A stretch of DNA of 64,000 nucleotides from Petrolisthes cinctipes. Lineage: Eukaryota > Arthropoda > Malacostraca > Decapoda > Porcellanidae. The notes beneath the pieces were generated by a model. It saw only the letters and a program-made list of their open reading frames with translations. It was not told the origin of the DNA and made no database searches. Where the stretch lies: assembly GCA_033782935.1 (NCBI GenBank), contig JAWQEG010000283.1, forward strand, positions 1,736,001 through 1,800,000, given 5' to 3'. Shown in pieces: positions 48,554 through 62,178 of this stretch. Every line of letters starts with the position of its first letter. Position 1 is the first letter of the stretch. A program made the position numbers and the translations under genes.

Positions 48554-51500
48554 GTCCCAGAAGCAATCTGTACAGTGCTAGAATATTTTCAAAATATAGG
48601 CTAAAAACATGCTAAAAATCGATCTTTTAGGTGCCAAAAAGTCGATATCTCAAATTCAGTCCCAAAACACCCGAAAATTCGATATTTAGAGGTCCCAGAA
48701 GGTATCTGTACATGCCTACTCCGTGTTAGAGTATTTTCAAAATACAGGCCAAAAACATACTGAAAATCGATCTTTTAGGTGCCCAAAAGTCGATATATGC
48801 ATGCATCTTCTGTACCCGTTTATATCTCAAATTCTGGCCCTAAACACCCGAAAATTCGATATTTTGGGGTCCCAGAAGCAATCTGTACATGCCTACACAG
48901 TGCTAGAATATTTTCAAAATATAGGCTAAAAACATGCTAAAAATCGATCTTTTAGGTGCCAAAAAATCGATATCTCAAATTCAGTCCCAAAACACCCGAA
49001 AATTCGATATTTAGAGGTCCCAGAAGGTATCTGTACATGCCTACTCCGTGTTAGAGTATTTTCAAAATACAGGCCAAAAACATACTGAAAATCGATCTTT
49101 TAGGTGCCCAAAAGTCGATATGTGCATGCATCTTCTGTACCCGTTTATATCTCAAATTCTGGCCCTAAACACCCGAAAATTCAATATTTTGGGGTCCCAG
49201 AAGCAATCTGTACAGTGCTAGAATATTTTCAAAATATAGGCTAAAAACATGCTAAAAATCGATCTTTTAGGTGCCAAAAAGTCGATATCTCAAATTCAGT
49301 CCCAAAACACCCGAAAATTCGATATTTAGGGGTCCCAGAAGCGATCTGTACATGCCTACTCCGTGTTAGAGTATTTTCAAAATACATGCTCAAAACATAC
49401 TGAAAATCGATCTTTTAGGTGCACAAAAGTCGATATGTGCATGCATCTTCAGTACCCGTTTATATCTCAAATTCAGGCTCAAAACATCCGAAAATTCAAT
49501 ATTTTGGGGTCCCAGAAGCAATCTGTACATGCCTACTCAGTGTTAGAGTATTTTCAAAATACAGGCCAAAAACATGCTGAAAATCGATATTTTAGATGCC
49601 CAAAGTCAATATGTGCATGTATCTTCTGTACCCGTTTATATCTCAAATTCAGGCTCAAAACACCCGAAAATTCAATATTTTGGGGTCCCAGAAGCAATCT
49701 GTACATGCCTACACAGTGCTAGAATATTTTCAAAATATAGGCTAAAAACATGCTAAAAATCGACATTTTAGGTGCCAAAAAATCGATATCTCAAATTCAG
49801 TCCCAAAACACCCGAAAATTCGATATTTAGGGGTCCCAGAAGCGATCTGTACATGCCTTCTCCGTGTTAGAGTATTTTCAAAATACATGCTCAAAACATA
49901 CTGAAAATCGATCTTTTAGGTGCACAAAAGTCGATATGTGCATGCATCTTCAGTACCCGTTTATATCTCAAATTCAGGCTCAAAACACCCGAAAATTCAA
50001 TATTTTGCGGTCCCAGAAGCAATCTGTACATGCCTACTCAGTGTTAGAGTATTTTCAAAATACAGGCACAAAACATGCTGAAAATCGATATTTTAGATGC
50101 CCAAAGTCAATATGTGCATGTATCTTCTGTAACCGTTTATATCTCAAATTCAGGCTGAAAACACCCGAAAATTCAATATTTTGGGGTCCCAGAAGCAATC
50201 TGTACATGCCTACACAGTGCTAGAATATTTTCAAAATATAGGCTAAAAACATGCTAAAAATCGACATTTTAGGTGCCAAAAAATCGATATATCAAATTCA
50301 ATCCCAAAACACCCGAAAATTCGATATTTAGAGGTCCCAGAAGGCATCTGTACATGTCTACTCCGTGTTAGAGTATTTTCAAAATACAGGCCAAAAACAT
50401 ACTGAAAATCGATCTTTTAGGTGCCCAAAAGTCGATATGTGCATGCATCTTCTGTACCCGTTTATATCTCAAATTCTGGCCCTAAACACCCGAAAATTCG
50501 ATATTTTGGGGTCCAAGAAGCGATCTGTACATGCCTACTCCGTGTTAGAGTATTTTCAAAATACAGGCCCAAAACATGCTGAAAATCGATATTTTTGGTG
50601 CCCAAAGTCAATATGTGCATGTATCTTCTGTACCCGTTTATATCTCAAATTCAGGCTCAAAACACCCGAAAATTCAATATTTTGGGGTCCCAGAAGCAAT
50701 CTGTACAGTGCTAGAATATTTTCAAAATATAGGCTAAAAATATGCTAAAAATCGATCTTTTAGGTGCCAAAAAGTCGATATCTCAAATTCAGTCCCAAAA
50801 CACCCGAAAATTCGATATTTAGAGGTCCCAGATGGTATCTGTACATGCCTACTCCGTGTTAGAGTATTTTCAAAATACAGGCCAAAAACATACTGAAAAT
50901 CGATCTTTTAGGTGCCCAAAAGTCGATATGTGCATGCATCATCAGTACCCGTTTATATCTCAAATTCAGGCTCAAAACACCCGAAAATTCAATATTTTGG
51001 GGTCCCAGAAGCAATCTGTACATTCCTACACAGTGTTAGAATATTTTCAAAATATTGGCTAAAAACATGCTAAAAATTGACATTTTAGGTGCCAAAAAAT
51101 CGATATCTCAAATTCAGTCCCAAAACACCCGAAAATTCGATATTTAGAGGTCCCAGATGGTATCTGTACATGCCTACTCCGTGTTAGAGTATTTTCAAAA
51201 TACAGGCCAAAAACATACTGAAAATCGATCTTTTAGGTGCCCAAAAGTCGATATGTGCATGCATCTTCTGTACCCGTTTATATCTCAAATTCTGGCGCTA
51301 AACACCCGAAAATTCGATATTTTGGGGTCCCAGAAGCGATCTGTACATGCATACTCCGTGTTAGAGTATTTTCAAAATTCAGGCCCAAAACATGGAGAAA
51401 ATCGATGTTTTTGGTGCCCAAAGTTAATATGTGCATGTATCTTCTGTACCCATTTTTATCTCAAATTCAGGCTCAAAACACCCGAAAATTCAATATTTTG

Positions 51501-51964
51501 GGGTCCCAGAAGCAATCTGTACATGCCTACTCAGTGCTAGAATATTTTCAAAATATAGGCTAAAAACATGCTAAAAATCGATCTTTTAGGTGCCAAAAAG
51601 TCGATATCTCAAATTCAGTCCCAAAACACCCGAAAATTCGATATTTTGGGGTCCCAGAAGCGATCTGTACATGCCTACTCCGTGTTAGAGTATTTTCAAA
51701 ATTCAGGCCCAAAACATGCTGAAAATCGATATTTTTGGTGCCCAAAGTCAATATGTGCATGTATCTTCTGTACCCGTTTATATCTCAAATTCAGGCTCAA
51801 AACACCCGAAAATTCAATATTTTGGGGTCCCAGAAGCAATCTGTACAGTGCTAGAATATTTTCAAAATATAGGCTAAAAACATGCTAAAAATCGATCTTT
51901 TAGGTGCCAAAAAGTCGATATCTCAAATTAAGTCCCAAAACACCCGAAAATTCGATATTTAGAG
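48554..51964. repeat. Mixed-order block
   Basis: Order: D, A1-C, A1-D, A2-B2-C, A2-B2-C, A1-B1-D, A-hybrid-C, A1-B1-C', B1-D. At 48554 a D body ends in TTTAGAGG and is followed by A1. At 51651 a C' monomer ending in ATATTTTGGGG runs straight into B1, the same rare arrangement as at 6112 and 8872. Private marks include CCCAGATGGTATC (50828, 51153) and CATGGAGAAAATCGATG near 51391. Confidence 0.82.
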
Positions 51965-54271
51965 GTCCCAGAAGGTATCTGTACATGCCTACTCCGTGTT
52001 AGAGTATTTTCAAAATACAGGCCAAAAACATACTGAAAATCGATCATTTTGGTGCCCAAAAGTCGATATGTGCATGCATCTTCTGTACCCGTTTATATCT
52101 CAAATTCTGGCCCTAAACACCCGAAAATTCGCTATTTTGGGGTCGCAGAAGCGATCTGTACATGCCTACTCCGTGTTAGAGTATTTTCAAAATTCAGGCC
52201 CAAAACATGCTGAAAATCGATATTTTCGATGCCCAAAGTCAATATGTGCATGTATCTTCTGTACCCGTTTATATCTCAAATTCAGGCTCAAAACACCCGA
52301 AAATTCAATATTTTGGGGTCCCAGAAGCAATCTGTACAGTGCTAGAATATTTTCAAAATATAGGCTAAAAACATGCTAAAAATCGATCTTTTAGGTGCCA
52401 AAAAGTCGATATCTCAAATTCAGTCCCAAGACACCCGAAAATTCGATATTTAGGGGTCCCAGAAGCGATCTGTACATGCCTACTCCGTGTTAGAGTATTT
52501 TCAAAATACATGCTCAAAACATACTGAAAATCGATATTTTAGATGCCCAAAGTCAATATGTGCATGTATCTTCTGTACCCGTTTATATCTCAAATTCAGG
52601 CTCAAAACACCCGAAAATTCAATATTTTGGGGTCCCAGATGCAATCTGTACATGCCTACTCAGTGCTAGAATATTTTCAAAATATAGGCTAAAAACATGC
52701 TAAAAATCGATCTTTTAGGTGCCAAAAAGTCGATATCTCAAATTCAGTCCCAAAACACCCGAAAATTCGATATTTAGGGGTCCCAGAAGCGATCTGTACA
52801 TGCCTACTCCGTGTTAGAGTATTTTCAAAATACATGCTCAAAACATACTGAAAATCGATATTTTAGATGCCCAAAGTCAATATGTGCATGTATCTTCTGT
52901 ACCCGTTTATATCTCAAATTCAGGCTCAAAACACCCGAAAATTCAATATTTTGGGGTCCCAGAAGCAATCTGTACATGCCTACACAGTGCTAGAATATTT
53001 TCAAAATATAGGCTAAAAACATGCTAAAAATCGACATTTTAGGTGCCAAAAAATCGATATCTCAAATTCAGTCCCAAAACACCCGAAAATTCGATATTTA
53101 GAGGTCCCAGAAGGTATCTGTACATGCTTACTCCGTGTTAGAGTATTTTCAAAATACAGGCCAAAAACATACTGAAAATCGATCTTTTAGGTGCCCAAAA
53201 GTCGATATGTGCATGCATCTTCTGTACCCGTTTATATCTCAAATTCTGGCCCTAAACACCCGAAAATTCGATATTTTGGGGTCCCAGAAGCGATCTGTAC
53301 ATGCCTACTCCGTGTTAGAGTATTTTCAAAATTCATGCCCAAAACATGCTGAAAATCGATATTTTTGGTGCCCAAAGTCAATATGTGCATGTATCTTCTG
53401 TACCCGTTTTTATCTCAAATTCAGGCTCAAAACACCCGAAAATTCAATATTTTGGGGTCCCAGAAGCAATCTGTACATGCCTACTCAGTGCTAGAATATT
53501 TTCAAAATATAGGCTAAAAACATGCTGAAAATCGATATTTTTGGTGCCCAAAGTCAATATGTGCATGTATCTTCTGTACCCGTTTATATCTCAAATTCAG
53601 GCTCAAAACACCCGAAAATTCAATATTTTGGTGTCCCAGAAGCAATCTGTACAGTGCTAGAATATTTTCAAAATATAGGCTAAAAACATGCTAAAAATCG
53701 ATCTTTTAGGTGCCAAAAAGTCGATATCTCAAATTCAGTCCCAAAACACCCGAAAATTCGATATTTAGGGGTCCCAGAAGCGATCTGTACATGCCTACTC
53801 CGTGTTAGAGTATTTTCAAAATACATGCTCAAAACATACTGAAAATCGATCTTTTAAGTGCACAAAAGTCGATATGTGCATGCATCTTCAGTACCCGTTT
53901 ATATCTCAAATTCAGGCTCAAAACACTCGAAAATTCAATATTTTGGGGTCCCAGAAGCAATCTGTACATGCCTACTCAGTGTTAGAGTATTTTCAAAATA
54001 CAGGCCCAAACCATGCTGAAAATCGATATTTTAGATGACCAAAGTCAATATGTGCATATATCTTCTGTACCCGTTTATATCTCAAATTCAGGCTCAAAAC
54101 ACCCGAAAATTTAATATTTTGGGGTCCCAGAAGCAATCTGTACATGCCTACACAGTGCTAGAATATTTTCAAAATATAGGCTAAAAACATGCTAAAAATC
54201 GACATTTTAGGTGCCAAAAAATCGATATCTCAAATTCAGTCCCAAAACACCCGAAAATTCGATATTTAGAG
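51965..54271. repeat. 2.3/2.6-kb unit, copy 1 (2307 bp)
   Basis: Order: A1, B1, D, A2/B2, C', A2/B2, C, A1, B1, C'/B1, D, A2, B2, C. Marks shared with the next copies are ATCATTTTGGTGCCC, TTCGCTATTTTGGGGTCGC, TATTTTCGATGCCC, GCTTACTCCG, CCCGTTTTTATC, GGTGTCCCAG, TTTTAAGTGCAC and GATGACCAAAG. It holds two A2/B2-C modules of 324 bp, one fewer than the following copy, which accounts for the length difference from 2631 bp. Confidence 0.91.
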
Positions 54272-56902
54272 GTCCCAGAAGGTATCTGTACATGCCTACT
54301 CCGTGTTAGAGTATTTTCAAAATACAGGCCAAAAACATACTGAAAATCGATCATTTTGGTGCCCAAAAGTCGATATGTGCATGCATCTTCTGTACCCGTT
54401 TATATCTCAAATTCTGGCCCTAAACACCCGAAAATTCGCTATTTTGGGGTCGCAGAAGCGATCTGTACATGCCTACTCCGTGTTAGAGTATTTTCAAAAT
54501 TCAGGCCCAAAACATGCTGAAAATCGATATTTTCGATGCCCAAAGTCAATATGTGCATGTATCTTCTGTACCCGTTTATATCTCAAATTCAGGCTCAAAA
54601 CACCCGAAAATTCAATATTTTGGGGTCACAGAAGCAATCTGTACAGTGCTAGAATATTTTCAAAATTTAGGCTAAAAACATGCTAAAAATCGATCTTTTA
54701 GGTGCCAAAAAGTCGATATCTCAAATTCAGTCCCAAAACACCCGAAAATTTGATATTTAGGGGTCCCAGAAGCGATCTGTACATGCCTACTCCGTGTTAG
54801 AGTATTTTCAAAATACATGCTCAAAACATACTGAAAATCGATATTTTAGATGCCCAAAGTCAATATGTGCATGTATCTTCTGTACCCGTTTATATCTCAA
54901 ATTCAGGCTCAAAACACCCGAAAATTCAATATTTTGGGGTCCCAGAAGCAATCTGTACATGCCTACTCAGTGCTAGAATATTTTCAAAATATAGGCTAAA
55001 AACATGCTAAAAATCGATCTTTTAGGTGCCAAAAAGTCGATATCTCAAATTCAGTCCCATAACACCCGAAAATTCGATATTTAGGGGTCCCAGAAGCGAT
55101 CTGTACATGCCTACTCCGTGTTAGAGTATTTTCAAAATACATGCTCAAAACATACTGAAAATCGATATTTTAGATGCCCAAAGTCAATATGTGCATGTAT
55201 CTTCTGTACCCGTTTATATCTCAAATTCAGGCTCAAAACACCCGAAAATTCAATATTTTGGGGTCCCAGATGCAATCTGTACATGCCTACTCAGTGCTAG
55301 AATATTTTCAAAATATAGGCTAAAAACATGCTAAAAATCGATCTTTTAGGTGCCAAAAAGTCGATATCTCAAATTCAGTCCCAAAACACCCGAAAATTCG
55401 ATATTTAGGGGTCCCAGAAGCGATCTGTACATGCCTACTCCGTGTTAGAGTATTTTCAAAATACATGCTCAAAACATACTGAAAATCGATATTTTAGATG
55501 CCCAAAGTCAATATGTGCATGTATCTTCTGTACCCGTTTATATCTCAAATTCAGGCTCAAAACACCCGAAAATTCAATATTTTGGGGTCCCAGAAGCAAT
55601 CTGTACATGCCTACACAGTGCTAGAATATTTTCAAAATATAGGCTAAAAACATGCTAAAAATCGACATTTTAGGTGCCAAAAAATCGATATCTCAAATTC
55701 AGTCCCAAAACACCCGAAAATTCGATATTTAGAGGTCCCAGAAGGTATCTGTACATGCTTACTCCGTGTTAGAGTATTTTCAAAATACAGGCCAAAAACA
55801 TACTGAAAATCGATCTTTTAGGTGCCCAAAAGTCGATATGTGCATGCATCTTCTGTACCCGTTTATATCTCAAATTCTGGCCCTAAACACCCGAAAATTC
55901 GATATTTTGGGGTCCCAGAAGCGATCTGTACATGCCTACTCCGTGTTAGAGTATTTTCAAAATTCATGCCCAAAACATGCTGAAAATCGATATTTTTGGT
56001 GCCCAAAGTCAATATGTGCATGTATCTTCTGTACCCGTTTTTATCTCAAATTCAGGCTCAAAACACCCGAAAATTCAATATTTTGGGGTCCCAGAAGCAA
56101 TCTGTACATGCCTACTCAGTGCTAGAATATTTTCAAAATATAGGCTAAAAACATGCTGAAAATCGATATTTTTGGTGCCCAAAGTCAATATGTGCATGTA
56201 TCTTCTGTACCCGTTTATATCTCAAATTCAGGCTCAAAACACCCGAAAATTCAATATTTTGGTGTCCCAGAAGCAATCTGTACAGTGCTAGAATATTTTC
56301 AAAATATAGGCTAAAAACATGCTAAAAATCGATCTTTTAGGTGCCAAAAAGTCGATATCTCAAATTCAGTCCCAAAACACCCGAAAATTCGATATTTAGG
56401 GGTCCCAGAAGCGATCTGTACATGCCTACTCCGTGTTAGAGTATTTTCAAAATACATGCTCAAAACATACTGAAAATCGATCTTTTAAGTGCACAAAAGT
56501 CGATATGTGCATGCATCTTCAGTACCCGTTTATATCTCAAATTCAGGCTCAAAACACTCGAAAATTCAATATTTTGGGGTCCCAGAAGCAATCTGTACAT
56601 GCCTACTCAGTGTTAGAGTATTTTCAAAATACAGGCCCAAACCATGCTGAAAATCGATATTTTAGATGACCAAAGTCAATATGTGCATATATCTTCTGTA
56701 CCCGTTTATATCTCAAATTCAGGCTCAAAACACCCGAAAATTTAATATTTTGGGGTCCCAGAAGCAATCTGTACATGCCTACACAGTGCTAGAATATTTT
56801 CAAAATATAGGCTAAAAACATGCTAAAAATCGACATTTTAGGTGCCAAAAAATCGATATCTCAAATTCAGTCCCAAAACACCCGAAAATTCGATATTTAG
56901 AG
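54272..56902. repeat. 2.3/2.6-kb unit, copy 2 (2631 bp)
   Basis: Same order as the preceding copy but with three 324-bp A2/B2-C modules, at 54763, 55087 and 55411. The first has CAGTCCCATAACACCC, the second GTCCCAGATGCAATC, the third neither. The module with GATGC corresponds to the first module of copy 1 (52456), so copy 1 lacks the counterpart of the 54763 module. GTCACAGAAGCAATC and CAAAATTTAGGC near 54627-54668 are shared with the third copy. Confidence 0.92.
55587..55734 (+). repeat. Type example of monomer class C (148 bp)
   Basis: Class C lacks 29 bp present in A and B: the text runs straight from ATCGATA to TCTCAAATTCAG, skipping the segment with GCATGCATCTTC and GTACCCGTTTATA. Other marks are CTACACAGTGCTAGAATATT, ATATAGGCTAAAAACATGCT, ATCGACATTTTAGGTGCC, CAGTCCCAAAACACCC and an end TTTAGAGG. 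It usually precedes A1. At about 148 bp it is close to nucleosome-core length, but I draw no functional conclusion from that. Confidence 0.92.
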
Positions 56903-58041
56903 GTCCCAGAAGGTATCTGTACATGCCTACTCCGTGTTAGAGTATTTTCAAAATACAGGCCAAAAACATACTGAAAATCGATCATTTTGGTGCCCAAAAG
57001 TCGATATGTGCATGCATCTTCTGTACCCGTTTATATCTCAAATTCTGGCCCTAAACACCCGAAAATTCGCTATTTTGGGGTCGCAGAAGCGATCTGTACA
57101 TGCCTACTCCGTGTTAGAGTATTTTCAAAATTCAGGCCCAAAACATGCTGAAAATCGATATTTTCGATGCCCAAAGTCAATATGTGCATGTATCTTCTGT
57201 ACCCGTTTATATCTCAAATTCAGGCTCAAAACACCCGAAAATTCAATATTTTGGGGTCACAGAAGCAATCTGTACAGTGCTAGAATATTTTCAAAATTTA
57301 GGCTAAAAACATGCTAAAAATCGATCTTTTAGGTGCCAAAAAGTCGATATCTCAAATTCAGTCCCAAAACACCCGAAAATTTGATATTTAGGGGTCCCAG
57401 AAGCGATCTGTACATGCCTACTCCGTGTTAGAGTATTTTCAAAATACATGCTCAAAACATACTGAAAATCGATATTTTAGATGCCCAAAGTCAATATGTG
57501 CATGTATCTTCTGTACCCGTTTATATCTCAAATTCAGGCTCAAAACACCCGAAAATTCAATATTTTGGGGTCCCAGAAGCAATCTGTACATGCCTACTCA
57601 GTGCTAGAATATTTTCAAAATATAGGCTAAAAACATGCTAAAAATCGATCTTTTAGGTGCCAAAAAGTCGATATCTCAAATTCAGTCCCATAACACCCGA
57701 AAATTCGATATTTAGGGGTCCCAGAAGCGATCTGTACATGCCTACTCCGTGTTAGAGTATTTTCAAAATACATGCTCAAAACATACTGAAAATCGATATT
57801 TTAGAAGCCCAAAGTCAATATGTGCATGTATCTTCTGTACCCGTTTATATCTCAAATTCAGGCTCAAAACACCCGAAAATTCAATATTTTGGGGTCCCAG
57901 AAGCAATCTGTACATGCCTACACAGTGCTAGAATATTTTCAAAATATAGGCTAAAAACATGCTAAAAATCGACATTTTAGGTGCCAAAAAATCGATATCT
58001 CAAGTTCAGTCCCAAAACACCCGAAAATTCGATATTTAGAG
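56903..58041. repeat. 2.3/2.6-kb unit, copy 3 (partial, 1139 bp)
   Basis: A1, B1, D and an A2/B2-C' module with CCCATAACACCC repeat 54272-55086 at an offset of 2631 bp. The next module (57718) has TTTTAGAAGCCC and closes with a C monomer; the sequence then leaves the unit and enters A2-B2-C trimers. Only two modules are present here. Confidence 0.88.
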
Positions 58042-60035
58042 GTCCCAGAAGGTATCTGTACATGCCTACTCCGTGTTAGAGTATTTTCAAAATACATGCT
58101 CAAAACATACTGAAAATCGATCTTTTAGGTGCACAAAAGTCGATATGTGCATGCATCTTCAGTACCCGTTTATATCTCAAATTCAGGCTCAAAACACCCG
58201 AAAATTCAATATTTTGGGGTCCCAGAAGCAATCTGTACATGCCTACTCAGTGTTAGAGTATTTTCAAAATACAGGCCTAAAACATGCTGAAAATCGATAT
58301 TTTAGATGCCCAAAGTCAATATGTGCATGTATCTTCTGTACCCGTTTATATCTCAAATTCAGGCTCAAAACACCCGAAAATTCAATATTTTGGGGTCCCA
58401 GAAGCAATCTGTACATGCCTACACAGTGCTAGAATATTTTCAAAATATAGGCTAAAAACATGCTAAAAATCGACATTTTAGGTGCCAAAAAATCGATATA
58501 TCAAATTCAGTCCCAAAACACCCGAAAATTCGATATTTAGAGGTCACAGAAGCGATCTGTACATGCCTACTCCGTGTTAGAGTATTTTCAAAATACAGGC
58601 CAAAAACATACTGAAAATCGATCTTTTAGGTGCACAAAAGTCGATATGTGCATGCATCTTCAGTACCCGTTTATATCTCAAATTCAGGCTCAAAACACCC
58701 GAAAATTCAATATTTTGGGGTCCCAGAAGCAATCTGTACATGCCTACTCAGTGTTAGAGTATTTTCAAAATACAGGCCCAAAACATGCTGAAAATCGATA
58801 TTTTAGATGCCCAAAGTCAATATGTGCATGTATCTTCTGTACCCGTTTATATCTCAAATTCAGGCTCAAAACACCCGAAAATTCAATATTTTGGGGTCCC
58901 AGAAGCAATCTGTACATGCCTACACAGTGCTAGAATATTTTCAAAATATAGGCTAAAAACATGATAAAAATCGACATTTTAGGTGCCAAAAAATCGATAT
59001 CTCAAATTCAGTCCCAAAACACCCGAAAATTCGATATTTAGAGGCCCCAGAAGGTATCTGTACATGCCTACTCTGTGTTAGAGTATTTTCAAAATATATG
59101 CTCAAAACATACTGAAAATCGATCTTTTAGGTGCCCAAAAGTCGATATGTGCATGCATCTTCAGTACCCGTTTATATCTCAAATTCAGGCTCAAAACACC
59201 CGAAAATTCAATATTTTGCGGTCCCAGAAGCAATCTGTACATGCCTACTCAGTGTTAGAGTATTTTCAAAATACAGGCCCAAAACATGCTGAAAATCGAT
59301 ATTTTAGATGCCCAAAGTCAATATGTGCATGTATCTTCTGTACCCGTTTATATCTCAAATTCAGGCTCAAAACACCCGAAAATTCAATATTTTGGGGTCC
59401 CAGAAGCAATCTGTACATGCCTACACAGTGCTATAATATTTTCAAAATATAGGCTAAAAACATGCTAAAAATCGATATTATAGGTGCCAAAAAATCGATA
59501 TCTCAAATTCAGTCCCATAACACCCGAAAATTCGATATTTAGAGGTCCCAGAAGGTATCTGTACATGCCTACTCCGTGTTAGAGTATTTTCAAAATACAG
59601 GCCAAAAACATACTGAAAATCGATCTTTTAGGTGCCCAAAAGTCGATATGTGCATGCATCTTCTGTACCCGTTTATATCTCAAATTCTGGCCCTAAACAC
59701 CCGAAAATTCGATATTTTGGGGTCCCAGAAGCGATCTGTACATGCCTACTCCGTGTTAGAGTATTTTCAAAATTCATGCCCAAAACATACTGAAAATCGA
59801 TATTTTTGGTGCCCAAAGTCAATATGTGCATGTATCTTCTGTACCCGTTTATATCTCAAATTCAGGCTCAAAACACCCGAAAATTCAATATTTTGGGGTC
59901 CCAGAAGCAATCTGTACAGTGCTAGAATATTTTCAAAATATAGCCTAAAAACATGCTAAAAATCGATCTTTTAGGTGCCAAAAAGTCGATATCTCAAATT
60001 CAGTCCCAAAACACCCGAAAATTCGATATTTAGGG
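58042..60035. repeat. 1994-bp unit, copy 1
   Basis: Three 501-bp trimers (A2-B2-C, A-hybrid-B2-C, A2-B2-C) and one 491-bp A1-B1-D trimer, twelve monomers in all. The hybrid at 58543 follows TTTAGAGGTCACAGAAGCG and combines A1-type ACAGGCCAAAAAC with A2-type GTGCACAAAAG. The C before it has TCGATATATCAAATTC. Confidence 0.88.
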
Positions 60036-61037
60036 GTCCCAGAAGCGATCTGTACATGCCTACTCCGTGTTAGAGTATTTTCAAAATACATGCTCAAAAC
60101 ATACTGAAAATCGATCTTTTAGGTGCACAAAAGTCGATATGTGCATGCATCTTCAGTACCCGTTTATATCTCAAATTCAGGCTCAAAACACCCGAAAATT
60201 CAATATTTTGGGGTCCCAGAAGCAATCTGTACATGCCTACTCAGTGTTAGAGTATTTTTAAAATACAGGCCCGAAACATGCTGAAAATCGATATTTTAGA
60301 TGCCCAAAGTCAATATGTGCATGTATCTTCTGTACCCGTTTATATCTCAAATTCAGGCTCAAAACACCCGAAAATTCAATATTTTGGGGTCCCAGAAGCA
60401 ATCTGTACATGCCTACAGAGTGCTAGAATATTTTCAAAATATAGGCTAAAAACATGCTAAAAATCGACATTTTAGGTGCCAAAAAATCGATATATCAAAT
60501 TCAGTCCCAAAACACCCGAAAATTCGATATTTAGAGGTCACAGAAGCGATCTGTACATGCCTACTCCGTGTTAGAGTATTTTCAAAATACAGGCCAAAAA
60601 CATACTGAAAATCGATCTTTTAGGTGCACAAAAGTCGATATGTGCATGCATCTTCAGTACCCGTTTATATCTCAAATTCAGGCTCAAAACACCCGAAAAT
60701 TCAATATTTTGGGGTCCCAGAAGCAATCTGTACATGCCTACTCAGTGTTAGAGTATTTTCAAAATACAGCCCCAAAACATGCTGAAAATCGATATTTTAG
60801 ATGGCCAAAGTCAATATGTGCATGTATCATCTGTACCCGTTTATATCTCAAATTCAGGCTCAAAACACCCGAAAATTCAATATTTTGGGGTTCCAGAAGC
60901 AATCTGTACATGCCTACACAGTGCTAGAATATTTTCAAAATATAGGCTAAAAACATGCTAAAAATCGACATTTTAGGTGCCAAAAAATCGATATCTCAAA
61001 TTCAGTCCCAAAGCACCCGAAAATTCGATATTTAGAG
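60036..61037. repeat. 1994-bp unit, copy 2 (first half)
   Basis: A2-B2-C and hybrid-B2-C repeat 58042-59043 at an offset of 1994 bp, including GAGGTCACAGAAGCG at 60532 and ATATATCAAATTC. New marks here, GGCCCGAAACATG (60269) and CTACAGAGTGC (60412), reappear at 63718 and 63861, so this lineage continues past the window edge. Confidence 0.88.
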
Positions 61038-62178
61038 GTCCCAGAAGGTATCTGTACATGCCTACTCCGTGTTAGAGTATTTTCAAAATTCAGGCCCAAA
61101 ACATGCTGAAAATCGATATTTTTGGTGCCCAAAGTCAATATGTGCATGTATCTTCTGTACCCGTTTATATCTCAAATTCAGGCTCAAAACACCCGAAAAT
61201 TCAATATTTTGGGGTCCCAGAAGCAATCTGTACATGCCTACTCAGTGCTAGAATATTTTCAAAATATAGGCTAAAAACATGCTGAAAATCGATCTTTTAA
61301 GTGCCAAAAAGTCGATATCTCAAATTCAGTCCCAAAACACCCGAAAATTCGATATTTAGGGGTCCCAGAAGCGATCTGTACATGCCTACTCCGTGTTAGA
61401 GTATTTTGAAAATACATGCTCAAAACATACTATAAAATCGATCTTTTAGGTGCACAAAAGTCGATATGTGCATGCATCTTCAGTACCCGTTTATATCTCA
61501 AATTCAGGCTCAAAACACCCGAAAATTCAATATTTAGAGGTCCCAGAAGGTATCTGTACATGCCTACTCCGTTTTAGAGTATTTTCAAAATACAGGCCAA
61601 AAACATGCTAAAAATCGATCTTTTAGGTGCCAAAAAATCGATATATCAAATTCAGTCCCAAAACACCCGAAAATTCGATATTTAGAGGTCCCAGAAGGTA
61701 TCTGTACATGCTTACTCCGTGTTAGAGTATTTTCAAAATACAGGCCAAAAACATACTGAAAATCGATCTTTTAGGTGCCCAAAAGTCGATATGTGCATGC
61801 ATCTTCTGTACCCGTTTATATCTCAAATTCTGGCCCTAAACACCCGAAAATTCGATATTTTGGGGTCCCAGAAGCGATCTGTACATGCCTACTCCGTGTT
61901 AGAGTATTTTCAAAATTCAGGCCCAAAACATACTGAAAATCGATATATTTGGTGCCCAAAGTCAATATGTGCATGTATCTTCTGTACCCGTTTATATCTC
62001 AAATTCAGGCTCAAAACACCCGAAAATTCAATATTTTGGGGTCCCAGAAGCAATCTGTACAGTGCTAGAATATTTTCAAAATATAGGCTAAAAACATGCT
62101 AAAAATCGATCTTTTAGGTGCCAAAAAGTCGATATCTCAAATTCAGTCCCAAAACACCCGAAAATTCGATATTTAGGG
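61038..62178. repeat. Mixed block with chimeric monomers
   Basis: An A1/B1 chimera (61038), C' (61214), a 178-bp A2 (61362) that ends in TTCAATATTTAGAGG instead of TTTTGGGG, an A1/C chimera (61540), then A1-B1-D. The A2 has ACTATAAAATCGATC, one extra base, and a C-type ending, so its 3' end looks converted or exchanged with a C monomer. Confidence 0.82.
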
